This document shows, piece after piece, positions 1 to 8,129 of a stretch of DNA of 64,000 nt. The stretch's first letter is position 1. Each line of letters begins with the position of its first letter. The position numbers and the translations under genes were made by a program. The stretch is from a bacterium. GTDB lineage: Bacteria > Desulfobacterota > Binatia > DP-6. The notes beneath the pieces were generated by a model, which saw only the letters and a program-made list of their open reading frames with translations, did not search any database and was not told where the DNA came from. The stretch spans positions 403,237 through 467,236 of the forward strand of contig JAHCID010000001.1 of NCBI GenBank assembly GCA_026129405.1, written 5' to 3'.

Positions 1-476
1 CGCGCGCCGACAAGCTGCGCATCTACCCCTTCGGCGTCTCGCGCCAGAAGCTCGGCCACGCGCTCCGCCAGTCCGGCATACGCGGCGACGTGGTCGACGA
101 CCTCGACGAGGCCACCGACGTCCTCACCCTGCGCCCGTTCGAGCGCCGCCGCCCGCAGACGCTGCGCGACGCCTCCGCCCGCGGCCTGCCGATCCACGTC
201 GTGAAGAGCAACACCGTCTCGCAGCTCGAGCACGCGCTCCTCCAGATGCGCAACGGCCCGGCGCGCGACGACGACCGCCTCGGCGCCGCCATGCGCGAGG
301 CCGAGGACGCCATCGCGCAGGTCCTCGTCTCCGAAACGCCCGTCGATCTGAGCCCGCAGGAGTCGAAGGTGCGGCGCCTGCAGCATCAGCTCGCCGAGCA
401 GCGCCATCTCGTCTCGCGCAGCCTCGGCAAGGAGCCGCTGCGCTGGGTGCGGATCCTGCCGGCGGCCGACTTCTGA
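1..476 (+). CDS. C-terminal part of a Ycf45-like AAA/R3H-domain ATPase (5' end outside window)
   Basis: The open frame runs in from the left edge (first full codon at base 3), so only about 157 C-terminal residues are visible. They carry the stretch typical of the Ycf45/SpoIIIAA-like R3H ATPases: a 'LRIYPFGVSRQKL' strand, then 'PIHVVKSNTVSQLEHAL', then an R3H-type helix 'ESKVRRLQHQLAEQ' ending in 'SLGKEPLRWVRI'. R3H domains bind single-stranded nucleic acid; the AAA core would lie upstream. The cellular role of this family is poorly defined. The stop codon overlaps the next start by one base (TGATG), suggesting translational coupling with the amine oxidase. Confidence 0.75.
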   Translation, partial: RADKLRIYPFGVSRQKLGHALRQSGIRGDVVDDLDEATDVLTLRPFERRRPQTLRDASARGLPIHVVKSNTVSQLEHALLQMRNGPARDDDRLGAAMREAEDAIAQVLVSETPVDLSPQESKVRRLQHQLAEQRHLVSRSLGKEPLRWVRILPAADF

Positions 477-1840
477 TGGCGTCGCACGACGTCGACGTCT
501 GCGTCGTCGGTGCGGGCTACGCCGGCCTGACGGCGGCGCTGCGCCTCTCCCAGGCCGGCATGCGCGTGACGGTGCTCGAAGCCCGCGACCGGCCCGGCGG
601 CCGCGTGTGGACCGGGACGCTCGCCGACGGGACGCCGATCGACCGCGGCGGCGCGTGGCTCGGCGTCGGGCAGGACCGGCTCTACGCGCTCGCCGAGGAG
701 ATGGGCGTCGGCACGTACCCGACGTGGACGGCGGGCGAGAACGTCGTCGTCATCGACGGCACGGCGCACCGGCATCGCGGGCAGATCCCGAAGCCGCTCG
801 GCCTCTTCACGCTGATCAGCCTCGGCGTCGCGATGGCGCGCCTCGACCGCATGGCGAAACGCGTCCCGCTCGACGCGCCGTGGACCGCGCCCGGCGCCCG
901 CGCCATCGACGCCCGCTCGGCGGCGAGCTGGGTCGATTCGCCGTGGAACGTCTGGTCGTCGCGGGCGCGCGCGCTGCTGCGCATGACCGTCACGTCGGAC
1001 GTCTTCGCCTGGGACCCGGCGGGCGCGTCGCTGCTGCACCTGCTGTTCCATCTCCACTCGGCCGGCGGCTGGGCGCGCCAGACCGGCATCGCCGACGGCG
1101 CGCAGCGCGACCGCCTCGTCGGCGGCGCGCAGGCCGTCGCCGATCGCGTCGTCGCGCGGCTCGGCGACGCCGTCCGCTTCGACGCGCCGGTCCGCCGCAT
1201 TCGACGGGACGCGGACGGCGTCGAGGTCGTCGCCGACGGCGGCGTGACGGTGCGGGCGGCGCGCGCGGTCGTCGCGATTCCGCCGGTGCTCGCGAGCGAG
1301 ATCGACTGGCAGCCCGCGCTGCCGGCCGAGCACGCCGAGCTGCGCCGCCGCCTGCCGGCCGGCACGACGATCAAGTTCGGCGTCGTCTACGACGAGCCGT
1401 TCTGGCGCCACGACGGCCTCAACGGCCAGTCGCTCGACGTGTCCTCGCCGCTGCCCTTCTCGATCGACGCCTGCGGCGCGACCCCGCCGCCCGGCATCCT
1501 CAACGTCTTCGCGTCGGGCCCGCAGGCGCCACGGCTCGCCGCGCTCGACGCCGCGGCGCGCCGCCGCTTCGTGGTCGCGCAGCTCGTCACCCGCTTCGGC
1601 CCCAAGGCGGCGCAGGTGCGGGACTGGGTCGAGCAGGACTGGTCGTCGGAGACGTGGACCCGCGGCTGCTTCATGTCGCACTGGGAGCCGGGCCTCATGA
1701 CGACGCTCGGCGCGCGCCTGCGCGAGCCGGTCGGCCGCGTGCATTGGGCGGGCACGGAGACGTCGCCGGTGATGAACGGCTTCATCGACGGCGCGGTGCG
1801 GTCGGGCGAGCGGGTGGCGGCGGAGGTGCTGGCCGCGTGA
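476..1840 (+). CDS. FAD-dependent amine oxidase (flavin monoamine oxidase family)
   Basis: The 454-residue protein opens with a Rossmann FAD fold, 'VVGAGYAGLTAA' near residues 10-21, followed by 'VLEARDRPGGRVWT', the classic GR-motif of amine oxidases and phytoene-desaturase-like enzymes. It closes with the C-terminal FAD-binding stretch 'VHWAGTETSPVMNGFIDGAV' around residues 420-440. Family members oxidise amines to imines, passing electrons through FAD to oxygen. No signal peptide is visible, so a cytoplasmic enzyme is expected. The substrate cannot be read from sequence. The start overlaps the upstream stop by one base. Confidence 0.85.
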   Translation: MASHDVDVCVVGAGYAGLTAALRLSQAGMRVTVLEARDRPGGRVWTGTLADGTPIDRGGAWLGVGQDRLYALAEEMGVGTYPTWTAGENVVVIDGTAHRHRGQIPKPLGLFTLISLGVAMARLDRMAKRVPLDAPWTAPGARAIDARSAASWVDSPWNVWSSRARALLRMTVTSDVFAWDPAGASLLHLLFHLHSAGGWARQTGIADGAQRDRLVGGAQAVADRVVARLGDAVRFDAPVRRIRRDADGVEVVADGGVTVRAARAVVAIPPVLASEIDWQPALPAEHAELRRRLPAGTTIKFGVVYDEPFWRHDGLNGQSLDVSSPLPFSIDACGATPPPGILNVFASGPQAPRLAALDAAARRRFVVAQLVTRFGPKAAQVRDWVEQDWSSETWTRGCFMSHWEPGLMTTLGARLREPVGRVHWAGTETSPVMNGFIDGAVRSGERVAAEVLAA

Positions 1841-1849
1841 TCGCTTCCT

Positions 1850-1864
1850 CGGGCTCCCAGCCCG
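1850..1864. terminator. Small GC-rich inverted repeat after the amine oxidase
   Basis: CGGGCT, a 3-base CCC loop and AGCCCG form a perfect 6-bp stem ten bases after the amine oxidase stop. There is no T-tract, so it is at best a weak terminator or pause site. Confidence 0.25.
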
Positions 1865-1924
1865 TTCGATGACGTCCATCGGGACCGCGGCGACACGGAA
1901 CGACCGGCCGGCGCAGTGAGGCGC

Positions 1925-2398
1925 ATGACCCCACCCACCGACTTCTTCGCCGCCGTCGCGGCGATCGGCGCGATCGAGACCCTCGACGTCGACGCCATGC
2001 GGCTCCTCTATCGCATCGAGATGTCGGGCGAGGAGTTCTACTTCGGCATCGCCGATCGCATCGGCGACGCGCAGGCCGCCGAGCTCCTGCGGCGCAACGG
2101 GCGCGAGGAGCGCGGGCACGCGGAGCGGCTGCGGAAGGCGATCGCTCTGAAGCTCGGGCGGCCCTTCGAGCCCGAGGCAGCCGACCGAGCGCCCCTCGCC
2201 ATCCCGCTGCCCGACGAGATACCGGGCTCGCTGCTCGGGCTCATCGTGCAGGGCGAGCTCGACGGCGACGTCGGCTACCAGCGCTGGGCCGACCGCGAGG
2301 CCGACCCGGAGGTGCAGAAGCTGCTGCGCCAGAACGGGCGCGAGGAGACGCGGCACGGCGAGCGCGTGCGCGAGGTCATCGCGCTGCTCGGGGCCTGA
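1925..2398 (+). CDS. Ferritin-like / rubrerythrin-type di-iron protein
   Basis: The 157-residue protein is built as a duplicated helical hairpin. Each half carries carboxylate and histidine ligands of a di-iron site: 'EMSGEEFYFGIAD' with 'REERGHAERL', then 'VQGELDGDVGYQRWAD' with 'REETRHGERV'. The two E-E-x-x-H motifs and the spaced upstream glutamates are diagnostic of the rubrerythrin/ferritin-like fold. Such proteins detoxify peroxide or handle iron. I chose the ATG at 1925; a GTG at 1916 in the same frame adds three residues and neither start has a good ribosome site. No rubredoxin-like CxxC domain is present. Cytoplasmic location is expected. Confidence 0.75.
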   Translation: MTPPTDFFAAVAAIGAIETLDVDAMRLLYRIEMSGEEFYFGIADRIGDAQAAELLRRNGREERGHAERLRKAIALKLGRPFEPEAADRAPLAIPLPDEIPGSLLGLIVQGELDGDVGYQRWADREADPEVQKLLRQNGREETRHGERVREVIALLGA

Positions 2399-2399
2399 A

Positions 2400-3173
2400 T
2401 CAGCGGCGGTGCGCGGGCGCGCCGGCCGGCGCGCCGATCGTCCCGCCGTCGACGACCAGCTCGCTGGCCGTCACGTTGCGCGCGTCGTCCGACGCGAGGA
2501 ACAGCGCGGCGCGGGCGACGTCCTCGGCCTCACCGAGGTGCCCGAGCGGGATGTGCTGCACGATGCTGGCCTCGAGTGCCGTCCGCGCGTCGGCCTCGGG
2601 TGCGATGCGACCCCAGATCGGCGTGCGCGTCGCACCGGGCACCACGACGTTGACGCGGATGCCGCGCGGCGCCAGCTCCGAGGCGAGGCAGCGCGCCATG
2701 GCGCGTACGCCCGCCTTGCTCGCGGCGTACGCGGAGTAGCCCGGCACGCCGAGCACCTCGTGCACGGAGCCGTTCAGGATGAGCGATCCGCCGTCGCGCA
2801 GATGCGGCAGCGCCGCCTGAAGCGTGAAGAAGACGCCGGTGACGTTCGTACGCAGCACCGCTTCGAAGGCGGCCGGGTCGGTGCCGCCGAGCGGCGTGTC
2901 GCCGGCGATGCCGGCGTTGGCGAACACGACGTCGAGCCCGCCGAGCGCCGCGGCGGCTTCGTCGACCGCGAGCCGCGTCGCCTCGAAGTCCTGCACGTCG
3001 GCGACGAAGGCGTGGGACCCGGCGCCGATCGTCTTCACGGCCGCGGCCAGCGTGTCGCGGTTGCGTCCGGTGATGGCGATGCGCGCGCCCTCGGCGACGA
3101 AGAGCTGCGCCGTAGCGAGCCCGATGCCGCTGTTGCCGCCCGTGATGAATGCCGTCTTGCCCGAGAGTCGCAT
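2400..3173 (-). CDS. Short-chain dehydrogenase/reductase (SDR)
   Basis: This 257-residue classical SDR shows the cofactor motif 'TGGNSGIG' at 11-18, 'NAG' at 86-88, and the catalytic Ser136, Tyr149 and Lys153 (YAASK). It oxidises or reduces a carbonyl/alcohol using NAD(P); the acidic 'VADVQDFE' region may bear on cofactor choice but does not settle it. The start overlaps the stop of the DUF2950 gene by one base (TGATG), so it is the last gene of the leftward DUF3300-DUF2950-SDR group. A longer open frame runs on upstream, but its extra residues are only the antisense frame of the neighbouring genes. Confidence 0.9.
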   Translation of the reverse strand: MRLSGKTAFITGGNSGIGLATAQLFVAEGARIAITGRNRDTLAAAVKTIGAGSHAFVADVQDFEATRLAVDEAAAALGGLDVVFANAGIAGDTPLGGTDPAAFEAVLRTNVTGVFFTLQAALPHLRDGGSLILNGSVHEVLGVPGYSAYAASKAGVRAMARCLASELAPRGIRVNVVVPGATRTPIWGRIAPEADARTALEASIVQHIPLGHLGEAEDVARAALFLASDDARNVTASELVVDGGTIGAPAGAPAHRR

Positions 3174-3883
3174 CAGTTCGCCTCCACTACGCGCCACGTG
3201 TCGTCCGCTGTCCAGCTGGTGATGCCGCGCGGGCCGTTCGGGCCGAGGTCCTTCTCGCGCACGAGGCCGTCGGGACCGACGAGGAAGCTCTGCACGCCGG
3301 TGACGCGGTACTCGGCCGGCCAGGCGAGCAGCGCGCGGCCGCCGCCGCGGGCCGTCAGCTGCTCGAAGTAGTAGCCGTGCAGCGGGCGCGCCGGGTCGAT
3401 CCCCGCGTGCGCGGCCGGGTCGTGCGTCCAGGCACGGCACCTGCCGATGGCGCCCAGCTCGTTCTCGCCGGCGCGCCGGCGCAGCACCTCGGCGGCGCCG
3501 GCCTCGGGATCGAACTGCCAGCGGTCGCCGCGCTCGACGAGCGGAACCGGGAACGCGAAGTCGTCGCTGCCGACGACGAGCACGAGGCGCCGGTCGCCCC
3601 ACGGGTCGAGGCGCGTCATCGCGTCGGCGGCCTGCACGAAGCGGCGGCAGTGGTCGGCGTCGGCGGCCTGGTCGCCGGAGAGGACGAGGTCGCGTTCGCC
3701 GAAGATCGCCTCGACGCGCGCGACGTCGTCGGCACGGCAGGCGTCGACGAGCGCGGAGACGGCGTCGCGCGGGGTGGCGAAGGTCATCGGGCCGGGCGGC
3801 GTCTGCGGGACGCGCGGCGGCGTGTGCGCGCAGGCCGTGAGCAACATCGTCGCGGCGAGCGTCGTCGTGATCGAGCGCGACAT
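3173..3883 (-). CDS. DUF2950 family lipoprotein
   Basis: The protein begins with a lipoprotein signal, 'MLLTAC' with the lipobox cysteine near residue 18. It continues with the DUF2950 pattern 'FATPRDAVSALVDACRADD' and a C-terminal 'YFEQLTARGGGRALLAWPAEY'. DUF2950 proteins are uncharacterised and are habitually encoded beside DUF3300 proteins, as here. The ATG at 3883 is preferred because AGGAGG lies nine bases upstream. An ATG at 3913 overlaps the DUF3300 stop (ATGA) and would add ten residues before the signal peptide. A periplasm-facing lipid-anchored protein is predicted; its function is unknown. Confidence 0.8.
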   Translation of the reverse strand: MSRSITTTLAATMLLTACAHTPPRVPQTPPGPMTFATPRDAVSALVDACRADDVARVEAIFGERDLVLSGDQAADADHCRRFVQAADAMTRLDPWGDRRLVLVVGSDDFAFPVPLVERGDRWQFDPEAGAAEVLRRRAGENELGAIGRCRAWTHDPAAHAGIDPARPLHGYYFEQLTARGGGRALLAWPAEYRVTGVQSFLVGPDGLVREKDLGPNGPRGITSWTADDTWRVVEAN

Positions 3884-3909
3884 GGTCGTCGTCCTCCTGG
3901 TCGAGCGCG

Positions 3910-5238
3910 TCATCGGTGTCCTCCGCCGCCGCCACCGTGGCCGCCGCCGAAGCCGCCGCCATGGCCGCCTCCGAACCCGCCACCGCCATGGAAGCCGCCG
4001 CCCTGCATGGCGCCGCCGGTGTGCGCGATACCGCCGCCACCGAAGCCGCCGCCGAAGCTCTGCGCGCCGCGGGCGCTGAAGCTGCGCGCGTTCCAGCCGC
4101 CGCCGCCGACGTGGTCGAACGCGTTGCCGCGCTCGGGCGCGACGCCGGCCGAAAAGCCGCCGCCGGCGCGAGGGGAGCCCGCAGCGAACCCGCGCTGCGG
4201 CGCGCCGGCGGTGGCCCGGGCGGGTCCGGCGTCACGCGTGAACCCGTGACCGCCGCCGCGCGGCGACCCCAGCATCTGACCCTGGGGAGCGTGGCCGGGA
4301 ACGGCGTTGCCGCCGGGACGGCCCGCGTCCGCACGCCCGGGACGATCGAAGCCTCCGGGACGACCGGCCCCGAGGCCGCCGCCCGGACCGACCGCACCGG
4401 GGCGACCGCCGCCCGGGCGGCCCATGCCTGCCGTCGTACCCGGACCGAACCCGCCCGGGCGGCCGCCGCCGTGGAATCCGGGGCCGACGTGACCGACGCT
4501 GCCCCGCGGCGGCGGCCGCCACGCATGGCCGCCCCCGTGGCCGCCGTAGTACGGATGGCCGTAGCGGTAGTGATTGTTGATGACGGTGATGTGCCCGCAG
4601 CAGAACGCGGGCCCGAAGCCCCAGCCGATGCCGTACGCCGTCAGCGCGCCGACGGCGAAGCCGTCGCCGAACGCGAGCACGCCGTACGCCGGCGCGTAGT
4701 AGCCCCACGGGGGCGGCGGCGACAGGATCGCGACGGGGTCGTACTGCGGCACGTAGAGCACCTGCGGGTCCGTCGGCTCGACGACGATGTTCGTGCCGCT
4801 CGTCGTGACGGTCTGCTTGTCGTTGGTTCGCAGGTTGCCGGCCTTCTGCGCCTCCCCGCGCACGCGCTGCACCGCCGCGAGCACCGCGCTCTGGTCCTGC
4901 GCGACCGCCTCGCCCAGCTGCGTCGTCCAGGTGATGCGGTCGTTCATCATCGTCAGCACGGACGGATAGGAGACGAGCGCCTGTACGCTCGGATCCCATT
5001 CCGCGGCGACGTTCGCGTCGACCGGCCCGCTCTCCACCGCGCGCGCCGCCTCGACGATCTGCACGGGGAACGCGGACGCGGGCAGCACGTCGGCCAGCAG
5101 TGCATCGGGGTAGAGCGCGATCGGCGCGACGAGCGTGTCGAGGTCCGACGCGCTCTGCGCGCCTGCGGGCGGCGGCCCGATCGTCGCGGCGAGGAGACAC
5201 GCGGCGACCAGCAGGGAAAGGGGGCGGGATGATCGCAT
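3910..5238 (-). CDS. DUF3300 family exported protein with Gly-rich tail
   Basis: The 442-residue protein has a cleavable signal peptide ending near 'PPPAGA-QS'. The DUF3300 domain follows, with the family hallmarks 'LVAPIALYPDALLADVLPAS', 'EWDPSVQALVSYPSVL', 'VVEPTDPQVLYVPQYDP' and 'VINNHYRY'. Roughly the last 170 residues are a low-complexity Gly/His/Pro/Arg tail ending in runs of GGGFGGGHGG. Function is unknown; partnership with DUF2950 is conserved in many genomes. The start at 5238 has AGAGG nine bases upstream, and an in-frame extension to 5340 lacks any signal for use. The tail makes the opposite strand look like long Ala/Pro-rich open frames, which are not genes. Confidence 0.82.
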   Translation of the reverse strand: MRSSRPLSLLVAACLLAATIGPPPAGAQSASDLDTLVAPIALYPDALLADVLPASAFPVQIVEAARAVESGPVDANVAAEWDPSVQALVSYPSVLTMMNDRITWTTQLGEAVAQDQSAVLAAVQRVRGEAQKAGNLRTNDKQTVTTSGTNIVVEPTDPQVLYVPQYDPVAILSPPPPWGYYAPAYGVLAFGDGFAVGALTAYGIGWGFGPAFCCGHITVINNHYRYGHPYYGGHGGGHAWRPPPRGSVGHVGPGFHGGGRPGGFGPGTTAGMGRPGGGRPGAVGPGGGLGAGRPGGFDRPGRADAGRPGGNAVPGHAPQGQMLGSPRGGGHGFTRDAGPARATAGAPQRGFAAGSPRAGGGFSAGVAPERGNAFDHVGGGGWNARSFSARGAQSFGGGFGGGGIAHTGGAMQGGGFHGGGGFGGGHGGGFGGGHGGGGGGHR

Positions 5239-5358
5239 GAGCAACGTCCTCTCTCCCGTTGGACGTTGCAGGATGCCCGCCATTTCATCCGTATTGGGAT
5301 CGCGGGCGCGCCGCGCGCGGCGCCGCCGGTCGGGCGGCACGCTGCCGAGATCGCGGCG

Positions 5359-6840
5359 TCACTCCGTGTCGACGTCGGCGGATGCCCGTGCCGACGCGGT
5401 GGCGGCCGCGTCGGTCTCCCAGCCGCCGCCGAGTGCCTTGTAGAGCGACACCAGCCCGAGCGCGACGTCGCGCTTGCTCTGCGCCAGCGTGTCCTCCGAC
5501 GTGAACAGCGCCTGCTCGGCGACGAGCACGTCGAGGAAGTCGGTGAGCCCCTGCGCATAGAGCCGGCGCGCGAGGTCGGTGGCGCGCTTGTTCGCGCGCA
5601 CGGCGTCCTCGAGCTGCGCGCGCTGCGCCTGCGCCCCCGAGAAGGCGACGAGCGAGTCCTCGACGTCCTGGAACGCCCGCAGCACGGTCTGCTGGTAGGC
5701 CGCGAACGCCTCTTCCTGCGCGGCGTCCTGGAGCCGGATGTTGGCGCGGATGCGGCCGCCCTGGAACACCGGCCAGGTGATCCGCGGGCCGATCGAGGCG
5801 GCGCGGCTCTGCCAGGTGAAGAGGTCCGACGCCGCGATGCTCTCGAGGCCCGCGGCGCCGACGAGAAAGAAGCGCGGGAAGAGGTCGCGCGTCGCGACGC
5901 CGATGTTGGCCGTCGCCGCCGCGAGCCGGCGCTCGGAGCGTGCGACGTCCGGCCGGCGCAGCAGCAGATCCGACGGCATGCCGACGCCGACCGACGTCGG
6001 CGGCACCGGGATCGGCCCGACGGGCTCGAGCTCCGCCTGGAGCGTCATCGGGAGCGCGCCGACGAGGATGCCGAGGGCGTGCATCGACTGCTCGCGCTGC
6101 TGCACGAGGATCGGGATCGTCGCCGCCGTCGTCGACACCTGCGCCGCGGCGCGCTGCACGTCGAGCTCGGCGGCGAGACCCGCGTCGAAGAGGCGCTGCG
6201 TGAGGGCCAGCGTCGCTTCTTGCGACTTCAGGTTCTCGTTCGCGAGCCGGATGCGCTGCTGGAGGCTGCGATACGTCACGTACTCGCGGCCGACCTCTCC
6301 CATCAGCGAGATGAGGATCGCATCGCGATCGGCGAGCGTCGCGCCGATGGTCGCTTCGGCCGACTCGACGCCGCGCCGGATGCCGCCGAACACGTCGATC
6401 TCCCAGTCCGCGTCGAAGCCGGTCTGGAAGAGGTTCAGCGTCTGCCCCTCGGCGAAGCCGGGGGCGTTGGCGCTCGTGCGCTCGCGCGTGTAGCTGCCCG
6501 ACGCGCCGATCTGCGGATAGAGATCCGCCGCGACGATCCCGCGCTGCGCGCGCGCCTGCCGGACGCGCGCTTCCGCCTGCGCGAGGTCGAGGTTCGACGC
6601 CACCGTGCGCGTGACGAGCGACGCGAGCAGCGGGTCGCCGAACGCCTCCCACCACGCCTCCGGGATGCCGCCGGGTACGGGGACGCTGGTCTCGGGCGGC
6701 TTGCCGTCGGCGCGTGGCGACGGGATCGGCGCGATCTCGCCGAAGGCATCGGGCGTCGGCGCCGCGGGGCGACGGTAGTCGGGCCCGACCATGCAGCCCG
6801 CGAGGCTCGCGACCAGCAGCAGGACGACCGCGCGTCTCAT
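5359..6840 (-). CDS. RND efflux outer-membrane factor lipoprotein (NodT/OprM family)
   Basis: This 493-residue TolC-type channel subunit begins with a lipoprotein signal ('LLVASLAGCMVGPDYRRP', lipobox cysteine at about 16) followed by the family hallmark 'VGPDYRRP'. Two outer-membrane-efflux repeats follow, with 'RRPDVARSERRLAAATANIG' near 300 and the C-terminal 'LARRLYAQGLTDFLDVLVAEQ'. It would form the outer-membrane duct of the pump encoded immediately upstream; its ATG overlaps the adaptor stop by four bases (ATGA). It is the last gene of the tight efflux operon, and 120 bases separate it from the DUF3300 gene. Confidence 0.92.
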   Translation of the reverse strand: MRRAVVLLLVASLAGCMVGPDYRRPAAPTPDAFGEIAPIPSPRADGKPPETSVPVPGGIPEAWWEAFGDPLLASLVTRTVASNLDLAQAEARVRQARAQRGIVAADLYPQIGASGSYTRERTSANAPGFAEGQTLNLFQTGFDADWEIDVFGGIRRGVESAEATIGATLADRDAILISLMGEVGREYVTYRSLQQRIRLANENLKSQEATLALTQRLFDAGLAAELDVQRAAAQVSTTAATIPILVQQREQSMHALGILVGALPMTLQAELEPVGPIPVPPTSVGVGMPSDLLLRRPDVARSERRLAAATANIGVATRDLFPRFFLVGAAGLESIAASDLFTWQSRAASIGPRITWPVFQGGRIRANIRLQDAAQEEAFAAYQQTVLRAFQDVEDSLVAFSGAQAQRAQLEDAVRANKRATDLARRLYAQGLTDFLDVLVAEQALFTSEDTLAQSKRDVALGLVSLYKALGGGWETDAAATASARASADVDTE

Positions 6841-8129
6841 GGCGGCGCCGGCGCCGCGCCCGTCCCCATCGCGGGCGGACCGCCGGGGTTGGCCGCGGTG
6901 CCGGGCGCGCCGGGCTCCACCTCGTGGCTCGGCTGCGCGACGGCCACCTTCGCGCCGGCGCCGATGCCGGGCGTGAGGTTCGTCGCGAGCACGTCGCTCT
7001 CCTGCAGGCCGGAGAGCACCTCGACGCGCGTGCCGTAGTCGCGCCCGATCTCGATGCGCGTGTAGCGCAACGTCCCGTCCGGCTCGACGATCGCGACGCG
7101 CACGCCGCTCGCGTCGACGAGGAGCGCGCTCGCCGGGATCGTGAGCGGCGGCTGCGCCCGCTGCAGCGAGAACTTCACCGTCGCGTAGGAGCCGGAGAGG
7201 AGGAGGCCGTCGGGATTCGGGACCTGCACCTCGGTGAGCATCGTGCGCGACGTCGGATCGATGGCGCCCGCGGTGCGCGTCACCTTGCCGAAGAAGACCT
7301 GCCCGGGCCGCTCGCGCACCGTCACCTCGGCCGTCTGGCCGGCGGCGACGTCGGGCGAGTACGACTGCGGCACGAAGACGAAGATGCGCAGGACGTCGAC
7401 CTGCGCCAGCGTGAACAGCTCCGTCACCGTCGTGCTCGATCCCGCGGAGATGAGGGAGCCCGGGTCGACGTTGCGCACGGTGATGACGCCGTCGAACGGC
7501 GCGTAGACCTTCTGGAAGCTCTGCAGGTCCTGGAGCCGCTGCACGTTGGCCTCGTCGGCGGCGACGGTGGCTTCGCCGGCGTCCACGGTGCGCTCGGCGT
7601 CGGTGACCGCCGACGTGCGCTCGTCGATCTGCTGCTTCGAGACGGTGCCGGGGCCGGCGGCGACGAAGCGCGCCAGCGTCGTGCGGGCGAGGCCGAGATC
7701 GGCCTCGAACTTGGCGACGTTCGCCCGGTCCTGCGCGAGCTGGGCGCGTGCCTGACGCAGCTGCTGGTCGACCTCGGGCGTGTCGATCTCGGCGAGCAGC
7801 TGGCCCTTCGCCACGCGATCGCCGATGTCGACGTAGCGCGCGCGCAGATAGCCGTCGGTGCGCGCGAAGATGCCGGTCGTGAGGATCGGCTCCATGCTGC
7901 CCGGCAGCGGCACCTCGACGACCTGCGGCGCGCGCATCGGCTGCGCCGTCGACACCATGGGCAGCCGCGCCTTCGCCGCCGCGGCCTCCTCGTCGAGCCG
8001 TTGCTGGAGCAGCAGGCGCGGCACGAGCCCGACGACGTAGAGCCCGAGGAGCACGAGCCCGACGACGACGAGCACGCGCGCGACGCGGCGGTGCTCCGGG
8101 GCAGGGACCGTGGGGTCGAGGGTGCTCAT
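6837..8129 (-). CDS. RND efflux periplasmic adaptor (HlyD/MFP family)
   Basis: The 430-residue membrane fusion protein has one N-terminal membrane segment ('VARVLVVVGLVLLGLYVVGL', about 18-37). A lipoyl/barrel-sandwich half site follows ('DIGDRVAKGQLLAEIDTPEV'), then a helical hairpin rich in Gln/Ala, and the second half ('YAPFDGVITVRNVDPGSLI'). A beta-barrel region with 'FVPQSYSPDVAAGQTAEVTV' follows. It bridges the inner-membrane permease and the outer-membrane channel. Its start overlaps the permease stop (ATGA) and its stop overlaps the channel start, so the three are translationally coupled. The Pro/Ala/Gly tail of about 30 residues is not part of the core fold. Confidence 0.92.
   Translation of the reverse strand: MSTLDPTVPAPEHRRVARVLVVVGLVLLGLYVVGLVPRLLLQQRLDEEAAAAKARLPMVSTAQPMRAPQVVEVPLPGSMEPILTTGIFARTDGYLRARYVDIGDRVAKGQLLAEIDTPEVDQQLRQARAQLAQDRANVAKFEADLGLARTTLARFVAAGPGTVSKQQIDERTSAVTDAERTVDAGEATVAADEANVQRLQDLQSFQKVYAPFDGVITVRNVDPGSLISAGSSTTVTELFTLAQVDVLRIFVFVPQSYSPDVAAGQTAEVTVRERPGQVFFGKVTRTAGAIDPTSRTMLTEVQVPNPDGLLLSGSYATVKFSLQRAQPPLTIPASALLVDASGVRVAIVEPDGTLRYTRIEIGRDYGTRVEVLSGLQESDVLATNLTPGIGAGAKVAVAQPSHEVEPGAPGTAANPGGPPAMGTGAAPAPP

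Noticed and set aside
2400-4526. A single 708-residue minus-strand open frame covering the SDR
   Set aside because: Only its C-terminal 257 residues are protein-like; the rest is the antisense or shifted reading of DUF2950 and DUF3300, which are themselves well supported.
3910-4560. Tandem GGC-rich repeats as a DNA repeat array or CRISPR
   Set aside because: The repetition is codon-level Gly/His in the DUF3300 tail, with irregular units and no constant repeat or spacer pattern.
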